Of a stretch of DNA of 54,913 bases, positions 36,454 through 44,567 are shown piece after piece (position 1 is the first letter of the stretch; every line of letters starts with the position of its first letter). The position numbers were made by a program, and so were the translations under genes. The notes beneath the pieces are model-generated. The model was not told the DNA's origin. It made no database searches and saw only the letters and a list, made by a program, of their open reading frames with translations. The DNA is from Sphingobacteriaceae bacterium (GTDB lineage: Bacteria; Bacteroidota; Bacteroidia; B-17B0; Aurantibacillaceae): NCBI GenBank assembly GCA_947480015.1, contig CANKBS010000024.1, positions 1 through 54,913 on the forward strand, given 5' to 3'.

Positions 36454-37515
36454 TTAGTATTTAAAGTCCGGCACCAACACCGAACGTTTATCGTATTTGT
36501 GTTCTAAGGTGTTTTTAAATACCTCGTTAATTTGTGATAGTGGAAAAGTTTGAACAAAATCTTTGATGGCCAATTTACCGCTGGCTATTAAATCAACCAC
36601 TTCGGGATACAGCTCAGGCTTGCAACCCCAGGTGCCAATGAGTTTGGCGTCGAAGGCCATTAAATTACTCAAGCGCACTTCAAGCTTATTCATCGTAAAC
36701 CCAACGATGCTTAAAGTAGAGGTAAAGGTGATAAGATTAAATGCCAGATCTTGGCCGGGTGTGGTTCCCGAAAATTCAAACAGTTTCCATCCGTATTTAG
36801 AGGTTCCTAATTCTTTGGCCAGTTCTTTGACTTTGTTTTTAATTTCTTTGCTATCCAGTCCTTTTGAATTAATGGTGGCGTGCACGCCATGTTGTTTGGC
36901 CTTTGCCAACTTTTCATCACTTATGTCGATCGCAATTACTTTAGCGCCCATAATTTTGGCAATGAGTGCACCGTAAACCCCTACTCCACCCACACCAATA
37001 ATAATGGCCAAATCACCGGCTTCTAATTCCGATTTTTTCATCACCTGATATGGCGTTGAAATAGCATCAGCAATGACCGATAATTCCTCAAGGGAATAGG
37101 TTTGTAATAATGAATCGGGTACAGGACATAAATAACGATGTGGCACCAAAATGTGTGAAGCAAATCCGCCGTGAAAATCATTGCCCGGCATGAGTTGATT
37201 CTGACACATGTTACTTCTGCCTTTTTTACATAACTCACATTCTCCGCAAGGCAATACAGCGGGGATGATCACATGTTTTCCTTTTAAGTGTAATGGTCCT
37301 TGAATAACTGTGCCACTTATTTCATGGCCAAGGGTAAGCGGCAATTCTTTTTTAGTCTTTACACCACTGTGCCAAAAACTCAGGTCGGTGTGACAAACCC
37401 CGCAACCCGCAATTTTCACCAGGGCTTCATGTTCTTTGGCGGTTGGCAATTCCGATTCAACCAATTTAAAATCGGCATTCAACTCTGTCATTTGCCATTG
37501 TTTCAAGGTATCCAT
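36454..37515 (-). CDS. had: 6-hydroxycyclohex-1-ene-1-carbonyl-CoA dehydrogenase
   Basis: 353 residues, zinc alcohol-dehydrogenase family. Catalytic zinc ligands are in CGVCHTD (C38, C41) and GHE (63-65). A structural zinc site is formed by C90, C93, C96 and C104. The Rossmann motif GVGGVGVYGA (about 175-184) is followed by an acidic residue after the second strand (AIDISDEK), which favours NAD. Together with dch and oah on either side of the reaction sequence, this identifies it as Had, oxidising the 6-hydroxy to the 6-oxo compound. It lies 9 bases after the thiolase gene and 28 bases before oah. Confidence 0.9.
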   Translation of the reverse strand: MDTLKQWQMTELNADFKLVESELPTAKEHEALVKIAGCGVCHTDLSFWHSGVKTKKELPLTLGHEISGTVIQGPLHLKGKHVIIPAVLPCGECELCKKGRSNMCQNQLMPGNDFHGGFASHILVPHRYLCPVPDSLLQTYSLEELSVIADAISTPYQVMKKSELEAGDLAIIIGVGGVGVYGALIAKIMGAKVIAIDISDEKLAKAKQHGVHATINSKGLDSKEIKNKVKELAKELGTSKYGWKLFEFSGTTPGQDLAFNLITFTSTLSIVGFTMNKLEVRLSNLMAFDAKLIGTWGCKPELYPEVVDLIASGKLAIKDFVQTFPLSQINEVFKNTLEHKYDKRSVLVPDFKY

Positions 37516-37524
37516 AATTTTTTT

Positions 37525-38787
37525 TTATAAAGAAATATTTTCAAATAAAATGGCAGTTCCCTGTCCACCGCCAATACAGGCCGAAGCAATGCCATACTTC
37601 ACTTTTCGGCGTTTCATTTCGTGAATCATGGTTAAGGATAATCGTAATCCACTGGCCGCTAAGGGGTGGCCAATCGCAATGGCGCCGCCATTCACATTTA
37701 ATTTGTTGCGATCGAGTCCTAATTCAATTTCACAACCAATCACTTGTGCCGAGAAGGCTTCATTGATTTCAAACAAACCAATATCCTCAATTTTTAATCC
37801 GCTTAATTCGAGTAATAATTTAATGGCAGGTACCGGACCCAATCCCATTAATTTTGGATCAATGCCACAGGTAGCTGCGCCAACTATTTTAGCTATGGGC
37901 TTAAGTTTTTTAATGTAGATGCTAGCTTTATCGGCTACCACGGCAGCTCCCGAGCCATCCACAATACCACTGCAATTTCCTGCGGTTAATACGCCTACCT
38001 CAGAAAACACGGGTCCTAGTTTTGCCAGCGATTCAACAGTGGTTTCACGAATGTGTTCATCGCTCACAAAATCTTTTACACCACCGGGTAATTTAACCTT
38101 ACGTGCTTTTAAACCTTCCGCTTCAAATAGGGTAGAATTAATTGACGTGATCTCCTCTTTAAACAAATCATTTTTACGGGCATTTAAGGCGCGGTTAAAA
38201 GAAAGTAAAGCGTATTCGTCACATTGTTGACGTGTTAGGTTATGTTTCTTGGCTACATTTTCAGCGGTAAATCCCATGGGATAACCCGCAGCGGTGTCGT
38301 CGAGTGCTTCCCAGAGCATGTCTTTAAAAACGGGACGGCCCAATAAATAGCCCATCCGATTTCCGAAACTAACGGTTGGCGAGAGTGACATGTTTTCGGT
38401 ACCGCAGCAAAGCACGGTGGCCGCTTTACCCAAAGTAATTTGCTCGGCGGCTGTAATAATGGTTTCAAAACCCGATGCGCAAATGCGTTGCACCATAAGT
38501 GATGGCACCGATTGCGGCAAACCCGCGTACAGAGCAATGTGTCGTGGTAAAAAATAAGCATCACCCGATGATTGTCCGATGTTAGCCAGGATAGCCTGAT
38601 CTATTTGGTCGGGCGTAACGCCTGATTTGGCCAAGGCTGCGCGTGAAGCAAAAATTCCAAGATCGGTTGGCGATACATTGGCGAGTGTTCCGCAGTATTT
38701 ACCAAAGGGCGTTCGTGCCCCATTTACCAAATAAATATCTTCAAATAAAATACCAATGCCTTTTTCTTTATTGTGATATGCTTTCAT
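37525..38787 (-). CDS. Acetyl-CoA acyltransferase (thiolase)
   Basis: 420 residues. The thiolase triad is present: nucleophile C103 in RICASGFETI, H374 in IAIGHPLAASG and C404 in SACIGGGQG. The enzyme would cleave 3-oxopimelyl-CoA to glutaryl-CoA and acetyl-CoA and perhaps acetoacetyl-CoA to two acetyl-CoA. Chain-length preference cannot be read from the sequence. The start is one base after the stop of the reductase/ATPase fusion gene. Residues 1-17 (MKAYHNKEKGIGILFED) extend beyond the usual thiolase start, so an internal initiation is possible but no other ATG fits well. Confidence 0.92.
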   Translation of the reverse strand: MKAYHNKEKGIGILFEDIYLVNGARTPFGKYCGTLANVSPTDLGIFASRAALAKSGVTPDQIDQAILANIGQSSGDAYFLPRHIALYAGLPQSVPSLMVQRICASGFETIITAAEQITLGKAATVLCCGTENMSLSPTVSFGNRMGYLLGRPVFKDMLWEALDDTAAGYPMGFTAENVAKKHNLTRQQCDEYALLSFNRALNARKNDLFKEEITSINSTLFEAEGLKARKVKLPGGVKDFVSDEHIRETTVESLAKLGPVFSEVGVLTAGNCSGIVDGSGAAVVADKASIYIKKLKPIAKIVGAATCGIDPKLMGLGPVPAIKLLLELSGLKIEDIGLFEINEAFSAQVIGCEIELGLDRNKLNVNGGAIAIGHPLAASGLRLSLTMIHEMKRRKVKYGIASACIGGGQGTAILFENISL

Positions 38788-38788
38788 A

Positions 38789-40639
38789 TTAGTCGGAATT
38801 AATTAGTTCTTTTTTTATGGTTCCGTTTTTGTTTAAAGCCTCCCATTGGTTTTTTGCTGTAGTAGCGGCGCCAAGCGACACAATAAACTGCGGGTGATCG
38901 ATGGTTTTGATTTCGATGTTAAACTTTTTACCTAAAATGGTACTTAAATAGGGATGATGTTCGATAACACCGCCAATCATGAAGGTTGGAATGTTCGGGA
39001 ACAAGCGCATTTTGGTGATTTTGTTTGAGATGGAAATATAAATGCCTCTTGCTATATCGGGCTTCGACATCCCATCAAACACCCAACTCATAATTTCAGT
39101 TTTTGCAAACACCGTACAAAAACTATTGAGTTCCTTTTCATATTCCGAATGCGCTGCCAAACTACTCATATCCGAAATATTAATTTCTGCCCGTTCTGAA
39201 ATTTCCTCCAAAAAAGCTCCGGTACCCGCCGCACATTTATCATTCATATAAAAATTCGCCACTTGATTATCATCCTTGGTATGAATAATTTTAATATCCT
39301 CTCCCCCTACATCAATGATGTTTTTTTCGCCTTTATAAAACTCGCCAACACCCGCCGCCGCACAATTGATCTCGGTTTTAATCATATCAGTTTCGGTGAA
39401 ATGTTTTCTGCCGTAACCCGTAGCACACGAGTATTTGATGTTAAACACCGCATGTATCGCCTGCATCACATTTTTCATGGCATTACGATCCTTGTTCATG
39501 GTATGCAGTAAATATCTAAATACCGGAACGCCCTTCTCATCAATGATGGTAAACTTGGTGAAGGCCGATCCCAAATCCATTCCCAAAAAATAATTATTTT
39601 CCTTGTAGGAAATAAACGAACGGTGTTTATCGATCAAGCCTTTGCTTACAATGCGTTTGGTAATTTCCCCATCAGGACCCGGTACGCGGTTAAGAATGCT
39701 TTTGTTTGTCATGGCTTTTACCATGTTAGTGAAAGCAAGATTGAGCGATGTTTTGACGTAATGTTTTTTTCCGTACTCCACAATCTTCCCATTAAAATAA
39801 TCAATCTCTGTTTGACGGTGGTTCATAAGGTCAATGGCCAGAGAAGGAAAGTGATCGCCCCCTTTTTTTAGGTATTGCATACACTTGCGAATAAAATCAT
39901 CCGGAAAACGGATTTTCTCTTTTCGTGCTACCTCCACCCCTTCGTTCATAATTTGCTCAATGAGTTCGATGGTATCTTCATCGGCCATGGCTTCTGCCAT
40001 CGTTAGTCGCCCTACACCACAAAGCGCACTGAGCGAGGCGTTAAGAATTGTTTTTTGCCAGGTGCTTTTTAATAATTCAAACGAACTCAGTTCTTCTGTT
40101 GCAAAATCAACACTATTTAAAATATCGGCAAACCTCTTGGCCTCTTTGCTTTTGCTATCATCAATAGAGCCTATGTAGTTTGGCGGTGTGAAAAAAGACA
40201 CCTTCGCCGTGTTAGGCGACGACATGTTGCCGGCATAATTAATAACCAAACGCAAGGTTCGCGATTCTCCAAATACACCTGCTATAATGCCTTCGGTATC
40301 GATGCCATTTTGTGCCGATACAAAAAGTAATTTTTGAGAATTGATCCGTTCGGCTTCTTTTAAAGCGCCGGGTGTTTGATAGGTTTTGAGTGAGAACACC
40401 AGATAATCCAAATCCATGTCACGCATATCGGCCACTGAATCAACAATCTGTTCAAATTTAGTGGTACTCTCAAACATGTTCTCAAGTACAATACCTTCTT
40501 CTCTAATCTTTTTTAATTTAAATTCATCCTTATCACAAATTGCCACTTGACAACCCGCTTGTTTTAGTTTAACTGCCAGGATCATACCTACCGGTCCCAT
40601 CCCAACCACACCCACATTGCATTTTACAGAATTCTTCAT
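38789..40639 (-). CDS. Fusion of ketopantoate-reductase-like domain with BcrA/HgdC-type ASKHA ATPase
   Basis: 616 residues with two domains I have not seen joined before. Residues 1-about 315 are a 2-dehydropantoate-2-reductase-like (ApbA/PanE) domain: VGVVGMGPVGMILAV, and the likely catalytic K196 (STWQKTILN) and E278 (TEIDYFNG). Residues about 348-600 are a BadF/BadG/BcrA/BcrD-type activator ATPase: GMDLGSAFTKF (353-363), IIDVGGEDIK (441-450), and the two cysteines that bridge a [4Fe-4S] cluster between two protomers, C469 (DKCAAGTGAF) and C508 (SFCTVFAKTE). It probably drives ATP-coupled electron transfer to the HgdB-like protein encoded at 41161-42372, with the reductase domain acting on a linked hydroxyacid or oxoacid step. 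It is not a pantothenate gene by context. Confidence 0.85.
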   Translation of the reverse strand: MKNSVKCNVGVVGMGPVGMILAVKLKQAGCQVAICDKDEFKLKKIREEGIVLENMFESTTKFEQIVDSVADMRDMDLDYLVFSLKTYQTPGALKEAERINSQKLLFVSAQNGIDTEGIIAGVFGESRTLRLVINYAGNMSSPNTAKVSFFTPPNYIGSIDDSKSKEAKRFADILNSVDFATEELSSFELLKSTWQKTILNASLSALCGVGRLTMAEAMADEDTIELIEQIMNEGVEVARKEKIRFPDDFIRKCMQYLKKGGDHFPSLAIDLMNHRQTEIDYFNGKIVEYGKKHYVKTSLNLAFTNMVKAMTNKSILNRVPGPDGEITKRIVSKGLIDKHRSFISYKENNYFLGMDLGSAFTKFTIIDEKGVPVFRYLLHTMNKDRNAMKNVMQAIHAVFNIKYSCATGYGRKHFTETDMIKTEINCAAAGVGEFYKGEKNIIDVGGEDIKIIHTKDDNQVANFYMNDKCAAGTGAFLEEISERAEINISDMSSLAAHSEYEKELNSFCTVFAKTEIMSWVFDGMSKPDIARGIYISISNKITKMRLFPNIPTFMIGGVIEHHPYLSTILGKKFNIEIKTIDHPQFIVSLGAATTAKNQWEALNKNGTIKKELINSD

Positions 40640-40668
40640 TGGAAAAAATTTACAGTTGCTGATTTTTT

Positions 40669-41136
40669 TTAACTGTTCTTGATGTAATAAACTTCGTCTT
40701 CCTCCGCTATCTCTTTTCCCTTTACTTTTAATAATTGTTCTCGGTACGATTCTATAATTTCATCGTGACTCAAACCTGCACCATTAATGGGAATGGCATC
40801 CTGATTAATAATAAAAGTTTCAGATATTTTATCCTCTGCCCCCGATAGCTTTTGATTCACTTGTTTCATGCAACCGGTTAAACATTTGCCTAACTCATCT
40901 AAACTACGTGGACAAAAACAACCGTCGTTGGCAGTGAGCGTATAATCGGGATGTGTATAAAAGGATTTTTTTGGAAACAAGAAAGCAATGGATTCATTGT
41001 TCTCATTTTGTTTCACTACAGCATAGCGCACATAGTGACACGTAGCTTCAATGAGTTTGCCCACCAATTCCGGCTCTACTTCTTCGCCGTTAGAGAGTCT
41101 GAATAGTTTTTTCTCGAATGAGGGATTTGTTTTCAT
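40669..41136 (-). CDS. Small cysteine-containing protein of unknown function in the bcr operon
   Basis: 155 residues, cytoplasmic, no family recognised. Five cysteines: C33 (EATCHYVRYAV), then C73, C75, C85 and C89 in a CxC-x9-CxxxC arrangement (DGCFCPRSLDELGKCLTGCMK). The latter set could bind an Fe-S cluster or zinc. The rest is acidic and helical with a charged C-terminus (EIAEEDEVYYIKNS). It sits between the HgdB-family gene (24-base gap) and the reductase/ATPase fusion gene (29-base gap), so it is probably an accessory factor, small subunit or electron carrier of that pair. It does not have the double CxxCxxCxxxCP pattern of bacterial 2[4Fe-4S] ferredoxins. Confidence 0.7.
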   Translation of the reverse strand: MKTNPSFEKKLFRLSNGEEVEPELVGKLIEATCHYVRYAVVKQNENNESIAFLFPKKSFYTHPDYTLTANDGCFCPRSLDELGKCLTGCMKQVNQKLSGAEDKISETFIINQDAIPINGAGLSHDEIIESYREQLLKVKGKEIAEEDEVYYIKNS

Positions 41137-41160
41137 GAGCTCTTTTTTAAGGTTGGTCTT

Positions 41161-42372
41161 TTACACTTTGGCGCTTTCCAGCTGTTCAATAAAAGTTTCT
41201 ATACGGGTAATACTTTGTCCTTCCGAATAAAACCGTAAATCACATAAATCACCTTCTATGACCATATGCGGAATGCCCAGCGATTCGCTGATGCGCTGAG
41301 GCATACCAAAACGTGAATTGGAATTGTTCGCACAGGTTTTAGCATCGTGAAAAATAATGCCATCAATACGGAATAACTTAATCAGATCGCCTAATAAACG
41401 TTGTTTGGCTTCTTCACTGCGGTTAATAAATATTTCGGTATACGCTTTGGCCGACGATTCGAATGGGTGACGTTGATCAAAAGCATCAAACACCCAACTG
41501 TTACAATAGGTAGAAGCAACAACCGCCGCATTGTTTTGTGCAAACAAATCAGATAAGGAACGCAGCTTGCCCCAGATAGGCATGCCATCCCAGTAAATAC
41601 GACATTGTTCGTGTTCTAAAAAACCCAGGCCTTTACTTACATTCTCTTCCAGCTCTTTTAATAATACCTTGTAATAATCTTTAGCCATTTCGGTGCCACG
41701 TAACACAACAATGGGTCCCATGTGAATGGTTGCGTCAAAAAAGCTAATCGGTGCAGGTGTGTTAGTAGCGGTGTGTAATACTTTTTTCCATAAATCGGTT
41801 GCCTCTGCACTTAGTTGAAGGGTGTGTCTAAAATGATCGATGTCAAACTTTTTACCACTCACTTTTTCACAAATCGGAATGAGGTTTTTAAATTGTTGTG
41901 CCACATCCTGAATCTCCTCTTCCGTCACTTCATCCACGTGACGCGGTGGATTAATGCCATAGATAGGAACCTGTAATTCGCGCGAAAAATAAGTGAACCA
42001 ATCTTGCACTTCACGGCATTGGTTAGTGTTGTATACAATAAGATCCGGTTTCGGCGGTCCTTCCAAACCATAGTGCTCTTTTAATGGCGTTTCTTTTTTT
42101 AAGTAGGAACCAATATCTGCCGTTAAATACGAACAAATGTCGTTGTTATAACCGGCTTTACCCGATTCGGGAATGAGATCGCCGGCCGTGCGGGTAGCGC
42201 CAAGCAAGGCCCCATGATTTTCAGGGAAATGAACTTCAAAACCAAAGGAGCGTAATAATTCGGCAGGGCCCACACTGGTGCACCAGGCTATTTTTTTTGA
42301 ATGGTCTTTCATGCCCAGAAAATAATTTCCCATTATTTCCTTCATGTATTTTGTAGATTGAATTTTATACAT
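41161..42372 (-). CDS. Third HgdB/BcrB-family Fe-S protein (paralogue of the reductase subunits)
   Basis: 403 residues of the 2-hydroxyglutaryl-CoA dehydratase component D/benzoyl-CoA reductase subunit family: IAWCTSVGPAELLRSFGF (28-45), NNDICSYLTADIG (76-88), VYNTNQCREVQDW (113-125) and a C-terminal HDAKTCANNSNSRFGMP and IEGDLCDLR. Cysteines C31, C80, C119, C347 and C377 are candidate cluster ligands. It is clearly diverged from the BcrB and BcrC encoded upstream. It may act as a homodimer, as in double-cubane-cluster proteins (YjiM/DCCP type), or with the 155-residue protein, and may be energised by the fused ATPase. The ATG at 42372 lies 5 bases after the previous stop; ATGs at codons 10, 14 and 21 are alternatives. 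Confidence 0.85.
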   Translation of the reverse strand: MYKIQSTKYMKEIMGNYFLGMKDHSKKIAWCTSVGPAELLRSFGFEVHFPENHGALLGATRTAGDLIPESGKAGYNNDICSYLTADIGSYLKKETPLKEHYGLEGPPKPDLIVYNTNQCREVQDWFTYFSRELQVPIYGINPPRHVDEVTEEEIQDVAQQFKNLIPICEKVSGKKFDIDHFRHTLQLSAEATDLWKKVLHTATNTPAPISFFDATIHMGPIVVLRGTEMAKDYYKVLLKELEENVSKGLGFLEHEQCRIYWDGMPIWGKLRSLSDLFAQNNAAVVASTYCNSWVFDAFDQRHPFESSAKAYTEIFINRSEEAKQRLLGDLIKLFRIDGIIFHDAKTCANNSNSRFGMPQRISESLGIPHMVIEGDLCDLRFYSEGQSITRIETFIEQLESAKV

Positions 42373-42377
42373 GTGTT

Positions 42378-44519
42378 TTAAATTTTTATACGTGCGTCAA
42401 CAACAATTGTTTTATTTTCAAAAGCCATCAATGGATTTAAATCCATCTCTTTTATTTGTGGGAAATCACAAACTAATTGTGAAATCCGTTGTATAATTTC
42501 TATTACCGACGCTTTGTGAATGCCTTTTTGTCCGCGTACGCCATCCAATAATTTTGCCGACTTAATAGAGGCCAACATTTCTGTGGCTTCTAATTCAGTT
42601 ACCGGAGCAAGCTTAAACACCACGTCCTTGAGCACTTCTACGTAAATGCCCCCCATACCAAACATAATTAAATGGCCTAAATCAGGTTTTCCACTTACAC
42701 CAATAATAAGTTCTTTACCACCCGGCATAAATTTTTGAATAAAGAATTTTAATTCGCCTTTAACGAACTTTTCCTTCATGGCTTCCACCGCAATCTTAAC
42801 TTCAGCCGCCGTTTTAATATTAATGGCCACTCCACCCAAATCACTTTTATGAACTAAGTCTGAAGCCTCGGCTTTGATCACCACCGGAAATCCAATCTCT
42901 TCAGCGGCTTTAACGGCATCGTTCGTGTTGGCGGCTAAACGCCAATCGGCCACCGGTATACCGTAAGCCGTTAGCAAATCATATACAAAAGGTGATGGTA
43001 AAAAACGCCCTTCGTCAGAAGATGACGAATAGGCTGCTATAATTTTTTCAGCCTTTACCTTATCAATCACCGAGAATTTTTTTGCCTCTCCAATGTTGCG
43101 TGTTTGAATTTTATGGAATTTATACAAAGCGCCCATTGCCTTGGCTGCCGTGGTTGGGAAACTGTAACAAGGAACACCGCCATCTTTTAATAGTTGTGCG
43201 GTGACTCTAAAACGCTCCATGCTCAAATTGGTCATAAAATTGCAAATAATGGGCTTGCGTTGTCGTTTGCTCACTTCTACAATTTGTCGTGCTACCTCAT
43301 CGGTATCGGTAAAAGGAGCGGTCACAAAATTCACAAAAATACTGTCAATCGTTTCTTCGTCCATTAACACATCCAAAGCGATTCTGAAATGTGCGCCACT
43401 ACCTGTTGCTACCACATCAATGGGATTACCCACGCTCGCTTCCGGTAACAAGCCTGCTCGTAAAAGTTGTAATGCTTTATCTGAAAGAGCCGGAATTTGT
43501 AATCCCGAACTCACTAATTCATCGGCCGCAATCACCGCCGGACCGCCTGTGTTGGTAATAATCCCCACACGATTTCCTTTAGGAATGGGTTGTGTAGAAA
43601 AGGCCATGGCTGCCTGACAGAGATCTTCTTCATTGCTAAAAGAAAGGATACCTGTTTTTTCGAAAATAAGTTCAGTCGAAATATCCACCCCGGCTAATGA
43701 TCCGGTGTGAGAAGCTGCCGCCTTAGCACCCGCCTCCGTACGTCCCGATTTCATGGCCAGTATCGGTTTTTTCTTAGCTACTAAATTTGCAGCCTCAATA
43801 AAATCTTTAGGCTCTCTGAATCCTTCTGTATATAATATGATGGCTTTTGTCCCTTCATCTTCCCCATAATATTTTACCACTTCCGAAATGGATACGTCGC
43901 AAGCATTGCCATTAGAGGCATAGAGCCGCATGCCAATATCCAAATCAAATAAGCTCTGCATGATAAAAGCACCAACGCCTCCGCTTAAAGCCACAATAGA
44001 AACGGCACCGGGCTTTGGAAAGGTGAATGTAAAATCACAGTAAGCATTAAATTCAGGATCAGCATTAATAATACCCTGGCAATTTGGCCCGAATATGCGT
44101 ACGCCATATTCTTTGGCCTTGGCTAAAAATGCTTCCTGCAAAGCCATGCCCTCTTCACCCATTTCACTAAAGCCCGCCGAATTAATAATTACCGACTTAA
44201 TTCCTTTTTTACCACAGTCCTCAATAATTTGTGGCACAAATTTACTTGGGATGATCACATGAGCCAGATCAATATCATCGGGCACGTCGAAAATAGTGGG
44301 ATACGCTTTAATGCCTCTTATTTCGGGCTCTTTGGGATTAATGGGATAAATTTTACCGGTAAAATTATAATGCACCAGATTTTTGATGATCACATTTCCA
44401 ATGGAGAGATCTTTGGAAGAGGCTCCAATAATGGCAATTGATCGAGGTTTAAAAAGACTGTCTAATTCGTGTCCTTTGTTTGTTTTTTTTAACGCGGGAC
44501 TTAAGCTTTCTGTGTTCAT
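42378..44519 (-). CDS. ADP-forming acyl-CoA synthetase (acetate-CoA ligase family)
   Basis: 713 residues with the single-chain ADP-forming acyl-CoA synthetase layout. A CoA-binding Rossmann domain comes first (about 20-150, SIAIIGASSKDLSIGN). It is followed by a succinyl-CoA-ligase-like flavodoxin fold (about 160-480) with the phosphohistidine motif ASHTGSLAGVD (H271), and an ATP-grasp domain (about 490-710, PVVIKAEASDLVHKSDLGGV, then EMDLNPLMA). The reversible reaction is acyl-CoA + ADP + Pi to acid + CoA + ATP. In this operon it could make ATP from acetyl-CoA or another pathway thioester, or activate benzoate at the cost of one phosphate bond. The direction is not shown by sequence. It starts 48 bases after bcrD. 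Confidence 0.88.
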   Translation of the reverse strand: MNTESLSPALKKTNKGHELDSLFKPRSIAIIGASSKDLSIGNVIIKNLVHYNFTGKIYPINPKEPEIRGIKAYPTIFDVPDDIDLAHVIIPSKFVPQIIEDCGKKGIKSVIINSAGFSEMGEEGMALQEAFLAKAKEYGVRIFGPNCQGIINADPEFNAYCDFTFTFPKPGAVSIVALSGGVGAFIMQSLFDLDIGMRLYASNGNACDVSISEVVKYYGEDEGTKAIILYTEGFREPKDFIEAANLVAKKKPILAMKSGRTEAGAKAAASHTGSLAGVDISTELIFEKTGILSFSNEEDLCQAAMAFSTQPIPKGNRVGIITNTGGPAVIAADELVSSGLQIPALSDKALQLLRAGLLPEASVGNPIDVVATGSGAHFRIALDVLMDEETIDSIFVNFVTAPFTDTDEVARQIVEVSKRQRKPIICNFMTNLSMERFRVTAQLLKDGGVPCYSFPTTAAKAMGALYKFHKIQTRNIGEAKKFSVIDKVKAEKIIAAYSSSSDEGRFLPSPFVYDLLTAYGIPVADWRLAANTNDAVKAAEEIGFPVVIKAEASDLVHKSDLGGVAINIKTAAEVKIAVEAMKEKFVKGELKFFIQKFMPGGKELIIGVSGKPDLGHLIMFGMGGIYVEVLKDVVFKLAPVTELEATEMLASIKSAKLLDGVRGQKGIHKASVIEIIQRISQLVCDFPQIKEMDLNPLMAFENKTIVVDARIKI

Positions 44520-44567
44520 GCTGATCTTTTATTTAATGAGCCTTTTTTAGGTTAGCTGCTTATCTGT

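Noticed and set aside
38789-40639. Annotation as a pantothenate-biosynthesis ketopantoate reductase
   Set aside because: Only the N-terminal half fits, the protein is twice the usual length, and it lies inside an aromatic-degradation operon without other pantothenate genes.
41161-42372. 2-Hydroxyglutaryl-CoA dehydratase for glutamate fermentation
   Set aside because: No second dehydratase subunit, no glutaconate CoA-transferase and no glutamate dehydrogenase are nearby; the context is aromatic degradation.
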